Source of the DNA: Spirochaetales bacterium
GTDB lineage: Bacteria; Spirochaetota; Spirochaetia; UBA9216
Direction of reading: 5' to 3'
Assembly: GCA_016342585.1 (NCBI GenBank)
Contig: JAEINK010000042.1
Location: forward strand, 1 to 43,466
DNA: 43,466 bases
Shown: positions 1-7,010 of the stretch, piece by piece
Layout: every line of letters starts with the position of its first letter
How positions within the stretch are numbered: the first letter of the stretch is position 1
Made by a program: the position numbers and the translations under genes
Notes under the pieces: model-generated
Seen by the model: the letters and a program-made list of their open reading frames with translations, nothing else
What the model was told of the DNA's origin: nothing
Database searches by the model: none

Positions 1-87
1 AATTTCTCCCCGTGTGCGTGTGTAAGTTTTATTCATCAGGCGCTAAATTCAATTCTATAAAGTTAAAAAGGCTATCTCTCAGGTTTT

Positions 88-312
88 ATGGGAATAATCC
101 AGGTATTTTGGATAATCATTCAATGCATATTTCTTCAGGGTATCAGTATACTGCATGTGATATTTTTTATACTTGGTGTTGTACAGGGGATACTTGCAAT
201 GAGAATTATTTTCTCTTTGAGTCAATGGCCTTATTATGATGTAACATTTTCTATTTACTGGTTGCAGGATAAGATTAACTGGAAAACATTAAAAAAAGGA
301 GCAGGACGATAG
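88..312 (+). CDS. Possible small hydrophobic protein or gene remnant (74 aa)
   Basis: I do not recognise this frame. It reads as a strongly hydrophobic stretch of about 40 residues followed by a short basic tail ending in KKGAGR. No convincing ribosome binding site precedes the ATG. The frame is closed by a stop at 58-60, so it is not the simple tail of a longer gene that enters from the left edge. A hydrophobic stretch with a basic tail would fit the membrane-spanning end of a larger protein, such as a glycosyltransferase, but that is speculation. The rest of positions 1-340 shows nothing else I can support apart from the terminator hairpin at 291-328. Confidence 0.3.
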   Translation: MGIIQVFWIIIQCIFLQGISILHVIFFILGVVQGILAMRIIFSLSQWPYYDVTFSIYWLQDKINWKTLKKGAGR

Positions 313-328
313 ATGCAACGTCCTGCTC
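291..328 (-). terminator. Rho-independent terminator of the marR-wrbA operon
   Basis: A perfect 10-bp stem pairs 299-308 with 319-328 around a 10-base loop. Read on the minus strand it is followed by a run of seven T (complement of 291-297). It lies 12 bases past the wrbA stop codon. Confidence 0.85.
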
Positions 329-340
329 TTATAATTAATT

Positions 341-949
341 TTAGGCTGATAACTTTTCAGCAATTTTTCCAACTCTAAGCGCTAATGCTGACGCCAGCTT
401 TAGTTCAGATTCGCTGGGCATACGTGATCCGTCACCTGCTGAAATTGTTGTTGCTCCATAAAAAGAACCGCCCTCAACGGAAGTACTGTTGAACAAAGCC
501 TGTTCTGATTGCGGCAGACCGACAAACAGCATTCCATGGTGAATGAAAGGAACCATCGATGTAAGCAGGGTCGATTCCTGGCCTCCGTGTTGAGTTGCAG
601 AGCCTGCGAATAAACCGAAAGGTTTTCCGATTAACGCACCAGACTGCCATAATTGACCTGTGGCACCTAAAAATGTACTGAAAGCTGAAGCCATGTTTCC
701 GAATCTGGTAGGGAAGGCAAATATAAACCCGTCATAATTTACAAGATCATCTACTTCTGCTTTTTTAACATTATTGAAAGCTTTTTGAGCTTCTAATGCA
801 CCCATTTTTTCAAGTACCTCATCCGGAAGTGTTTCCTGGACACGGAGAATTTCTCCATCGATACCATTCTCTTTAAGTCCGTTAAGTGCTGCTTGTGCCA
901 TCTGATATAAATGACCGTATGTTGAATAAAAAATTATTCCAATTTTCAT
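341..949 (-). CDS. wrbA: WrbA-type NAD(P)H:quinone oxidoreductase
   Basis: This is a flavodoxin-fold FMN enzyme of the WrbA family, which reduces quinones by two electrons and so avoids semiquinone radicals. The N-terminal FMN phosphate loop is IFYSTYGHLYQMA near residues 6-18. FAFPTRFGNMASAF near residue 78 is the typical WrbA active-site segment. GLFAGSATQHGGQESTL around residue 113 is the second diagnostic motif. The 202-residue length fits the family. The start is supported by AGGAG about 7 bases upstream, inside the end of marR. Only 4 bases separate it from marR, so the two genes form one operon, probably controlled by the MarR protein in response to quinones or electrophiles. That inducer is inferred from similar gene pairs. 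Confidence 0.93.
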   Translation of the reverse strand: MKIGIIFYSTYGHLYQMAQAALNGLKENGIDGEILRVQETLPDEVLEKMGALEAQKAFNNVKKAEVDDLVNYDGFIFAFPTRFGNMASAFSTFLGATGQLWQSGALIGKPFGLFAGSATQHGGQESTLLTSMVPFIHHGMLFVGLPQSEQALFNSTSVEGGSFYGATTISAGDGSRMPSESELKLASALALRVGKIAEKLSA

Positions 950-953
950 ATAA

Positions 954-1394
954 TTACTCCTCTATTATTCCTGTTCCAAGTTTTTTACATAGCGAACCGA
1001 GCGTCCTCTGTTCCTCTGCAGTTAAAACCTGAAAGCATTTGCTTATTTCCCGGGCTTGCCGGGGGAAAATCTCTTCTATAAGAACTTTACCCTCAGAAGT
1101 CAGGCAGATATAGGTTTTTCTCCTGTCATTCGGGCAGGCTTTGCGTATGACAAGGTTTTTCTTTTCAAGGTTGTCTATTACCATTGTCATATTGCCCTTT
1201 GTTTTCAAAATTTTTTGAGATAATTCATTAGCCCCCATATCCCCTTTATGAAGCAGGGCTTCAAGAACAGCAAACTGGCTTGGGGTAAGTTCTCCTTTTA
1301 AAACATCATTCAAGCTTAACGCCTTCTGTAAACTTGATTCTGCTCTAACTAGTTTCGTAAATGTATCTAACGCTAATTTCATATCTTTATTCAT
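954..1394 (-). CDS. MarR-family transcriptional regulator
   Basis: A winged-helix dimeric repressor of 146 residues, the usual MarR length. The recognition region runs from about residue 35 to 105: LTPSQFAVLEALLHKGDMGANELSQ, then the wing segment with LEKKNLVIRKACPNDRRKTYI, which carries the conserved D-RR wing signature. It is the first gene of a two-gene operon with wrbA. In such pairs the regulator usually represses its own operon until a phenolic, quinone or oxidant ligand releases it. No Shine-Dalgarno sequence is visible before the ATG, and the likely -10 region lies very close to the start codon, so the transcript may have almost no leader. The ligand cannot be read from the sequence. 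Confidence 0.92.
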   Translation of the reverse strand: MNKDMKLALDTFTKLVRAESSLQKALSLNDVLKGELTPSQFAVLEALLHKGDMGANELSQKILKTKGNMTMVIDNLEKKNLVIRKACPNDRRKTYICLTSEGKVLIEEIFPRQAREISKCFQVLTAEEQRTLGSLCKKLGTGIIEE

Positions 1395-1412
1395 AGTACA
1401 ATATTAAACTAT
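1393..1412. promoter_or_regulatory. Candidate MarR operator overlapping the operon promoter
   Basis: An imperfect 20-bp palindrome with 16 of 20 symmetric positions (half-sites ATAGT and ACTAT around a central AATATT) overlaps the marR start codon. It covers the likely -10 (TAGTTT on the minus strand, complement of 1406-1411), which lies 17 bases from a TTGACT -35 (complement of 1429-1434). Its position and symmetry suit autorepression. Confidence 0.6.
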
Positions 1413-1680
1413 TCAACATCGGACTAAAAGTCAAGAAAAACTTACAAAAAAATGTACCAAGAAAACTGACGGTTCTCAGAGTGAAACTGTCCGTGAATAT
1501 ATGGTAAATTATTATGAATGGACAGAACTGGATCCTGTGGAAACCCTTGGACTTTCCTATGCAAAGGATAAAAAGAATCTGAAGATTACCTTCCCCGACG
1601 GTGTGACAATTTCCATGTCTCTCACGGAAGAGGATGTTTTTGATACAACTCGTGCTCTCGAAGCTGTTCGTGGATTCTAA
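1408..1680 (+). pseudogene. Orphan 3' end of an unidentified gene
   Basis: The frame is open from 1408 to the TAA at 1678-1680 and encodes a protein-like tail that includes VREYMVNYYEWTELDP, LKITFPDGVTISMSL and TRALEAVRGF. The only in-frame ATG, at 1501, lies mid-sequence with no ribosome binding site. The frame runs back into the marR promoter, where no gene start can fit. A good intrinsic terminator follows 23 bases after the stop. I read this as the C-terminal remnant of a gene whose 5' part was removed by a rearrangement. I cannot name the family. Confidence 0.5.
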
Positions 1681-1702
1681 TTTTTAAATTGATTTATTTT
1701 TC

Positions 1703-1736
1703 AGGGCATATGGAAGAGATTTCATATGCCCTTTTT
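1703..1736 (+). terminator. Rho-independent terminator after the orphan gene end
   Basis: A perfect 10-bp stem pairs AGGGCATATG (1703-1712) with its complement (1723-1732), with a 10-base loop and a TTTTT run directly after. Confidence 0.85.
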
Positions 1737-1783
1737 ATTCCCAAACGAAGCGAGTGGAGCGGGCTATCTTGATTGACCTGTTT

Positions 1784-1895
1784 CCGATCGAGTGCAGGCA
1801 AGGATCGGTATCAATACCCCGACCCTGATCTGCTTTGCAGATTAAGTCGGAAAGGGACGCAAAGCGTCCCGGGTCCAGGGCTTGCCCTGGGGTAT
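1784..1895. repeat. Cluster of nested palindromes (REP/MITE-like or structured RNA)
   Basis: Four perfect short hairpins occur in 110 bases: 1784-1789 with 1804-1809, 1829-1834 with 1838-1843, 1855-1861 with 1865-1871, and 1876-1882 with 1885-1891. Outer segments can also pair: TACCCC (1816-1821) with GGGGTA (1890-1895), and GACCC (1822-1826) with GGGTC (1872-1876). This could give a branched structure. There is no coding frame. I saw no second copy in the window. Confidence 0.55.
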
Positions 1896-1923
1896 GATAT
1901 CTTTCATTCAGGTAGTGAAAAAA

Positions 1924-2130
1924 TTAACTGTTAATCGAAAGTGAAATTTCATCTGTTCCTACCGGGCAGACAACGGCATGGTGTACCCGTGATTCTGTTC
2001 TATAGCTTTCACCCGATTCAAGGATAATATCTTTTCCTCCTGCGGTAATCCATGCCGAACCGTCATTACAGATTATTGTCTGGCCCTTCTTTAATTTATA
2101 TGTTCTGGGACTAAGCTGTCTGATTTCCAT
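1924..2130 (-). CDS. DUF2917 domain protein (68 aa)
   Basis: A small single-domain protein of the DUF2917 type, with a cupin-like beta fold. It has an N-terminal YKLKKGQTIICNDGSAWITAGG core followed by DIILESGESYR, matching the family pattern in which a G-x-x-x-x-W-[IV]-T segment is followed by D-x-x-L-x-x-G. The function of the family is unknown. The start at 2130 is preceded by a GGAGG ribosome binding site with good spacing. It is transcribed alone, and the genes on either side are on the opposite strand or are remnants. Confidence 0.78.
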   Translation of the reverse strand: MEIRQLSPRTYKLKKGQTIICNDGSAWITAGGKDIILESGESYRTESRVHHAVVCPVGTDEISLSINS

Positions 2131-2276
2131 AAAATGCCTCCATTGCTCCTCTGGTTTTCTTACGATGTTAAGATAAACCCTCTGACAGGGTAAATAAAGT
2201 ACCAGAATAATTTTCTTTTCAGGGTACAGATTTGTAAAAAATCAACTGTGTCCCTGTAAATCAGCCATTCTGTGTC

Positions 2277-2305
2277 TTCTTAACTATTTCGGTATGATTT
2301 ATACT
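2277..2305 (+). promoter_or_regulatory. Candidate promoter of the MocR-type gene (possibly leaderless)
   Basis: TATACT at 2300-2305 ends 6 bases before the ATG at 2312. A weak -35 (TTCTTA, 2277-2282) lies 17 bases upstream. No Shine-Dalgarno sequence precedes the ATG, which would suit a leaderless transcript. Confidence 0.4.
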
Positions 2306-2311
2306 TGGTGT

Positions 2312-3748
2312 ATGGAACGTATTGCGCATTATGATAAGAAGAAGGAGACCTTGTACGGCGAGGTTGCGGCTAAACTTGAACTCCAAATCCTTTCGGGGGT
2401 TTATAAGGTCGGAGAGAAGCTTCCATCCCTCCGGGAATTAAGCCGAAGGCTCGGGGTCAGCCTCAATACAGTCCGGGAGGCTTATGGTAACCTTGAGACC
2501 CGTAGAATAATCGAAGGTGTACCCCAGTCCGGGTATTATGTTCAGGAACGGGCGGATGAGAACAGAACGACCCTGGAAACCCCCCTGGATTTAGGCGATA
2601 ATTCACTTGTCCAGTTTAATGCCATGATGAGCGATTTTTTCAGTCCCGCCCTTTCTCCCCTCTGCTGTGCCACCTTCGATCTGGCATCACTTCCCTATTC
2701 CCGAGAGCTTGAACTCTCCCGGGACGATCAGCGCAGTATGGATCTCTTCTCCTATCCCAAGCCGGAAGGGCTATACGATCTCAGGCTCGAGATTGCCAAA
2801 CGCTCCATCGATTCAGGATATTCTGTTCAGCCGGAGGATATTCTTATTACAGCCGGAGGCATGGCCGGGATTTCTCTTGCCATCCATGCGCTTACCAAAC
2901 CTGGTGATACGATCGCCATAGAGTCTCCCATTTATTTCGTCTTCATGTATCTGATCCGGGAGTACGGTCTTAAGGTTATAGAAATTCCATCAGATCCGGA
3001 AACTGGTATGAGCCTTGATATCCTCCAGTATGTAACAGAACAGCATCCCGTGAAAATTATCATATCAATGCCGAATTTTCAGAACCCCACCGGAAGTGTT
3101 ATGCCCGTGGATAATAAAAAGAGGCTGATGAAGCTTATTTCGGAAAAGGATATTATCCTCCTTGAAGATGATATCTATGGGGATATTAATTTTACCGATA
3201 AGAGGCCTCCTGCTTTAAAGGCTTTTGATCCCGAAGGGCGGGTAATTCTCTGTTCCTCCTTTTCAAAGAGCCTGGCCCCGGGCTTAAGGCTCGGGTGGAT
3301 GATCCCCGGCCGCTACCGGGAGGAGATCCTGGCCGTTAAGACCATGATCGATATAGCGGTGTCGATACCCTCTCAGATGATGGCCCTGCGCTTCATTCAG
3401 AGTGGTCATTACGATCGGCATATACGCCTTCTGCGTAAACGGGCAGGGGAGAAAATGTCTGCCCTTATGGAAGATACTCAACGGTATTTCCCTCCCCAGG
3501 TCCACTCCACAAAGCCCGATGGTGGATTCCTTTTATGGTTTACTCTTCCAGGGGAGGGGGATCTGGACTTTATCCATGAAGAGGCTAAAAAGCAGGGTGT
3601 TTCCTTTGCTGCTGGAAAGCTCTTTTCCCTGGAAGACCGCTGGCGGAATTGTTTCAGGCTCAACGCCGGACGTTACGGGGTGGAACTGAAACCCGGAATA
3701 AAAATCCTTGGTGAATTACTCTTTAAATACTGGAAATTTCCCGGATAA
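2312..3748 (+). CDS. MocR/PdxR-type regulator: GntR DNA-binding domain fused to a PLP aminotransferase domain
   Basis: The N-terminal 70 residues form a GntR winged helix (LPSLRELSRRLGVSLNTVREAY). The remaining 400 residues are a fold-type-I aminotransferase domain. Visible PLP elements are ITAGGMAGISLAI, MPNFQNPTG, DDIYGDINF and SSFSKSLAPGLRLGW, which contains the Schiff-base lysine. MocR proteins use PLP or an amino-compound aldimine as effector and usually control a nearby gene. The next gene downstream on the same strand is the acyltransferase-kinase fusion, 118 bases away. I prefer the start at 2312 (MERIAHYDKKK) over the ATG at 2294 because the likely -10 box would otherwise lie inside the coding region. 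The effector and target genes are not shown by the sequence. Confidence 0.88.
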   Translation: MERIAHYDKKKETLYGEVAAKLELQILSGVYKVGEKLPSLRELSRRLGVSLNTVREAYGNLETRRIIEGVPQSGYYVQERADENRTTLETPLDLGDNSLVQFNAMMSDFFSPALSPLCCATFDLASLPYSRELELSRDDQRSMDLFSYPKPEGLYDLRLEIAKRSIDSGYSVQPEDILITAGGMAGISLAIHALTKPGDTIAIESPIYFVFMYLIREYGLKVIEIPSDPETGMSLDILQYVTEQHPVKIIISMPNFQNPTGSVMPVDNKKRLMKLISEKDIILLEDDIYGDINFTDKRPPALKAFDPEGRVILCSSFSKSLAPGLRLGWMIPGRYREEILAVKTMIDIAVSIPSQMMALRFIQSGHYDRHIRLLRKRAGEKMSALMEDTQRYFPPQVHSTKPDGGFLLWFTLPGEGDLDFIHEEAKKQGVSFAAGKLFSLEDRWRNCFRLNAGRYGVELKPGIKILGELLFKYWKFPG

Positions 3749-3796
3749 GCAGATATCAGAAAAGTGTTTTTTTCCGAAATTCATAATAAATCTATA

Positions 3797-3824
3797 TTTT
3801 ACTTCGTTTTTTCTCTGTTATAAT
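3797..3824 (+). promoter_or_regulatory. Candidate promoter of the Ptb-Buk fusion gene
   Basis: A consensus TATAAT lies at 3819-3824 with a weak TTTTAC -35 at 3797-3802 (16-base spacer). The gene starts 43 bases downstream behind an AGGGGG ribosome binding site. Confidence 0.65.
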
Positions 3825-3866
3825 GAAACTGGTCAGATTATCTGGCAATAATTAAATCAGGGGGAA

Positions 3867-6080
3867 ATGATGTTTGATATAGAGAAATCTCTAGATAAAC
3901 AGATTCTGGACTATGGAAAGGGCAGGCCCACAGTCATTTTTACTGAAGTTCTGGATCCCCGACAGTTGGAGGCAGTCTGTTATCTTACCAGATTCTTAAG
4001 ACCTGTCCTTCTGTCGTCCGAAAAAGAAATTCGAAAAGTCATAAAGGAAGAACTTGATACTCTGGATCCGCATAGGATCGAGTTTACTTTATCTGAAGCG
4101 GTATTCATCGAACCGGAAAAAGAATCAGCTCTTCTCGATGAATTCGCCGCAGAATATATTTCGGCAAGGGCTGAAGATGGTAAGAATGTCAGTATGCATG
4201 AGGCCCGCCGCATGGTGGCAGAGCCTTGTATGTTTGGTATTTTTGCGGTCAGGTTAGGCCTTGCCGATATTGTTGTTGGTGGAACTCTTCATGAGCCGGT
4301 TACTTATTTCAGGCCGCTTATTCGTTTTCTTAAAAAGAGAGAGGTAACCTGCGAGACCGGGGTTTTTATTCTTCCCGAAGAGCACTCCGAGAATACCCAT
4401 CCCCATAACCTGGTGGTGTTTGGTGATGTCGGTGTAAATGGTACCATGACTCCGGAGATCCTTGCCAATGTAGCCGTTGATACCTGCACAATTGCACGGA
4501 ATCTTATTCCTGAAGAGGTTTTACCTAAGATTCACGGGGCGATTGTTTCCTACTCAAATCATGGCTCCGATGAGGGGTCTTCTCCTGAGCTTGTTAAGAA
4601 GGCAACGGAACTGGTTCCACCACTTCTTGAAGAGAGCTGTAAACAGGACCCCCGGTATAATTCCATATTTATTGAAGGGGAAGTCAAGGCCAATGTAGCC
4701 CTCTCCGAACGTTCTGCCATGTATTATGGAAAGGGTAATAAGGGGAAATGGACTGGAGCGGCTAATGCTATTATTTGTCCAAACCTGGATATGGGAAACC
4801 TTCTCTATCACCTTTACGCAACCCGTTTCCCCAGTGCCAAGAAATTTACAGTTCTTTCCGGTGTGGATTTTAGAGGGGTGGATCTCGCCAAGGACTGTTC
4901 TGCCGAAGATATCCGTCTGGGTGTAAAGGCCCCCATATTAAGCCAGCTTAAGAAAGGGTACTGGCGGGTCACCCCCCGGGATACATTCTTCAGACGTTAC
5001 AGAATCCTCGCGATTAATCCCGGTTCAACCTCGACAAAAATATCGGTTTATGAAGGGGACAATGAGTTGTTTACTGAAGAACTTCAGCATTCAACCGAAG
5101 AGCTTGCTCCCTACGAGGGGAAAAGTATTACCTCTCAATTTGCCTTCCGGAAGGAGGCCATCGTTGATTTTCTTTCAGAGCATAAACTGACTCCCGACGA
5201 TCTGGATGCCGTCTCAGCCAGGGGGGGGCTTGTTAAACCGATTGCCCATGGAACGTATAAGATAAATAACCAGATGCTTGAAGATATTGAAGCAAAGATA
5301 GGAGGTGAGCACGCTTCCAACCTTGGGGCCCTGATTGCCGATGAACTGGTAAAGGAAAACGGCCGGCCGGCTTTTATTACCGATCCGATTGTTGTGGATG
5401 AAGTGGCAGAACGGGCCAGGATAACAGGTGTTAAGGAGCTTCGCCGCTATACGGTGAGTCATGCTCTTAACCAGATAGCATCGGCCCGAAGGTACGCCGA
5501 GGAGAACGAAAGCTTTTATGAAAACCTGAACATTATCGTCGCTCATATGGGTGGCGGTATCTCAGTAGGTGCTCATAAAAAAGGGTGTTATATCGATGTA
5601 AATAATGCCCTGAATGGTGAGGGCCCCTTCTCTCCCCAGCGGTCAGGTTCCCTTCCTGTCGCTCAGTTGATCAACCTCTGTTTTTCCGGTAAGTACAGCC
5701 AAGATGAGATATTGAAGTTGAATAAAGGCCGTGGCGGACTTATTGACCTCCTCGGAACAAATGACCTTAGGGAGGTTGAAAAAATGGCTGCCCAAGGAAA
5801 TCAGGAGGCTATCGATGTCTTTGAGGCCCAGGCCTATCAGGTAGCCAAGGAGATAACATCCCTCCTTCCTGCCTTCGATGGTGAGTCTGTTGATCAGATT
5901 ATCCTGACCGGAGGCATGGCCAGATCAGAAAATCTTGTAAAGAAAATAAAAGAGTACGTTTTTTCTGTAGGCTGTGGTGTTACAGTATATGCGGGGGAAA
6001 ACGAAATGATCGCCCTCGCCAAGGGAGCCTTAAGGGTTCTCCAGGGCAAAGAAGAGGCCCGGGAGTACAATCCGCAATAG
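3867..6080 (+). CDS. Bifunctional phosphate acyl(butyryl)transferase / butyrate kinase fusion
   Basis: One uninterrupted 737-residue frame joins two enzymes that are normally separate. Residues 1-375 are a phosphate acetyl/butyryltransferase: GDVGVNGTMTPEILANVAVD at 187-206, LSYSxH-type segment near 228, and EGEVKANVAL and NLDMGNLLYHLY near 271-317. Residues 378-735 are a complete butyrate kinase of the ASKHA fold: INPGSTSTK phosphate loop at 384, ARGGL, GEHASNLGALIADE, VDEVAERARITG, AHMGGGISVGAH and NGEGPFSPQRSG. The pair would turn acyl-CoA and phosphate into acyl phosphate, then acid and ATP. The fusion may channel the labile acyl phosphate. Chain-length preference (acetyl, propionyl, butyryl or branched) cannot be read from the sequence. 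A MocR regulator lies just upstream. Two ATGs stand in tandem at 3867 and 3870, and either could be the start. Confidence 0.93.
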   Translation: MMFDIEKSLDKQILDYGKGRPTVIFTEVLDPRQLEAVCYLTRFLRPVLLSSEKEIRKVIKEELDTLDPHRIEFTLSEAVFIEPEKESALLDEFAAEYISARAEDGKNVSMHEARRMVAEPCMFGIFAVRLGLADIVVGGTLHEPVTYFRPLIRFLKKREVTCETGVFILPEEHSENTHPHNLVVFGDVGVNGTMTPEILANVAVDTCTIARNLIPEEVLPKIHGAIVSYSNHGSDEGSSPELVKKATELVPPLLEESCKQDPRYNSIFIEGEVKANVALSERSAMYYGKGNKGKWTGAANAIICPNLDMGNLLYHLYATRFPSAKKFTVLSGVDFRGVDLAKDCSAEDIRLGVKAPILSQLKKGYWRVTPRDTFFRRYRILAINPGSTSTKISVYEGDNELFTEELQHSTEELAPYEGKSITSQFAFRKEAIVDFLSEHKLTPDDLDAVSARGGLVKPIAHGTYKINNQMLEDIEAKIGGEHASNLGALIADELVKENGRPAFITDPIVVDEVAERARITGVKELRRYTVSHALNQIASARRYAEENESFYENLNIIVAHMGGGISVGAHKKGCYIDVNNALNGEGPFSPQRSGSLPVAQLINLCFSGKYSQDEILKLNKGRGGLIDLLGTNDLREVEKMAAQGNQEAIDVFEAQAYQVAKEITSLLPAFDGESVDQIILTGGMARSENLVKKIKEYVFSVGCGVTVYAGENEMIALAKGALRVLQGKEEAREYNPQ

Positions 6081-6122
6081 TCGGAAGAAACGATTCAGCC
6101 CCCGGTAAGATAAGGATGAATA

Positions 6123-6992
6123 ATGAAGAAGATACTATTTATATCGATTATTTTATTTCTGGGAGCCACATTCCTTTTCGCGATGGGATATGGTGAACGG
6201 GTCAAGGAGCTGGATCGGTTTGATAAGCTGGAAGTTCATACTTCCGGACAGCTGAGTGTCAGGGAAGGCCGGGGGTATCAATTGGAAATCCAGGGGCCGG
6301 TAGAAAATATAAATAAAATCCGGACCGAAGTTCGGGATGGGACTCTGCATATCAACCTCAAAACCTGGTATGGGCGGATAAGGAATGTCAGCTATATCCT
6401 GACTGTCCCGAATCTGGTTACTGTCAGGACCAGCTCCTCCTGCGATATCGATGTGCCGGAAATGCATGGGGATATTCTCGAGGTTGTTACTTCATCTTCC
6501 GGGGATATTACCGTAGGAAAGATGAAAAGTGAGGATTTGGATGTAGAAACCACCTCCTCCGGGAATATAAGTCTTGGTCAGGTTGAAACTCTTCATGGTT
6601 GGGTTGGAACTTCTTCTTCGGGGGATATCTTTATTAATCATTTTTCTGCCTATGATCCAATATTAAAATTGAGTTCCTCGGGAAATTTAACGATAGCCGA
6701 GGTTGTAACGGCCAGTCTGCGTACCGAGATCAGTTCCTCCGGAGATTGTAATCTTGAAAGTGGAAATTTGGGAATCCTTGATTTAAAGATTAGTTCCAGT
6801 GGAGAGTTTCTGGCTGAAAACCCTGTCTGCGGGGAGGCCGATGTTGTTATCTCCAGCTCCGGCAAGGCAGCTATAAGAACAGACGGGCTTTTAAATGCCC
6901 GCCTCTCCTCCAGCGGCGATCTTTTCGTGGAAGGGGCTCCCCGGCTTGGCCGCATTGTAACGTCAAGCAGTGGTTCGGTTCACACGCGGTAG
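6123..6992 (+). CDS. Secreted SSSG-repeat protein (DUF2807 / GIN-domain beta-helix)
   Basis: A signal peptide (MKK followed by a hydrophobic core to about residue 21) leads into a GIN-domain head of the DUF2807 type. Ten copies of a [TIL]SSSG[DNEKS]-like tetrad motif occur every 16-25 residues from residue 103 to the C-terminus, where each copy would form a turn of a beta-solenoid. The family is widespread in Bacteroidota and spirochaetes and is annotated as putative adhesin heads, but its function has not been settled. The ribosome binding site is AAGGA about 8 bases upstream. The gene lies 42 bases after the acyltransferase-kinase fusion and may be cotranscribed with it, though no functional link is evident. 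The stop codon lies within the loop of the terminator hairpin. Confidence 0.85.
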   Translation: MKKILFISIILFLGATFLFAMGYGERVKELDRFDKLEVHTSGQLSVREGRGYQLEIQGPVENINKIRTEVRDGTLHINLKTWYGRIRNVSYILTVPNLVTVRTSSSCDIDVPEMHGDILEVVTSSSGDITVGKMKSEDLDVETTSSGNISLGQVETLHGWVGTSSSGDIFINHFSAYDPILKLSSSGNLTIAEVVTASLRTEISSSGDCNLESGNLGILDLKISSSGEFLAENPVCGEADVVISSSGKAAIRTDGLLNARLSSSGDLFVEGAPRLGRIVTSSSGSVHTR

Positions 6993-7010
6993 TCCGCAGT
7001 GACTTTTTTT
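6978..7010 (+). terminator. Terminator overlapping the end of the SSSG-repeat gene
   Basis: An imperfect stem pairs 6978-6989 with 6993-7003 (GCGG/CCGC core plus a GTGAC outer arm) and is followed by seven T at 7004-7010. The loop includes the stop codon at 6990-6992. Confidence 0.7.

Noticed and set aside
168..2311. A 14-base identical stretch (TTTATACTTGGTGT) near 168 and near 2298
   Set aside because: Matches of this length are expected by chance a few times in 43 kb, and no extended similarity surrounds them.
2294..2311. ATG at 2294 as start of the MocR-type gene
   Set aside because: It would put the TATACT promoter element inside the coding region and adds no conserved residues.
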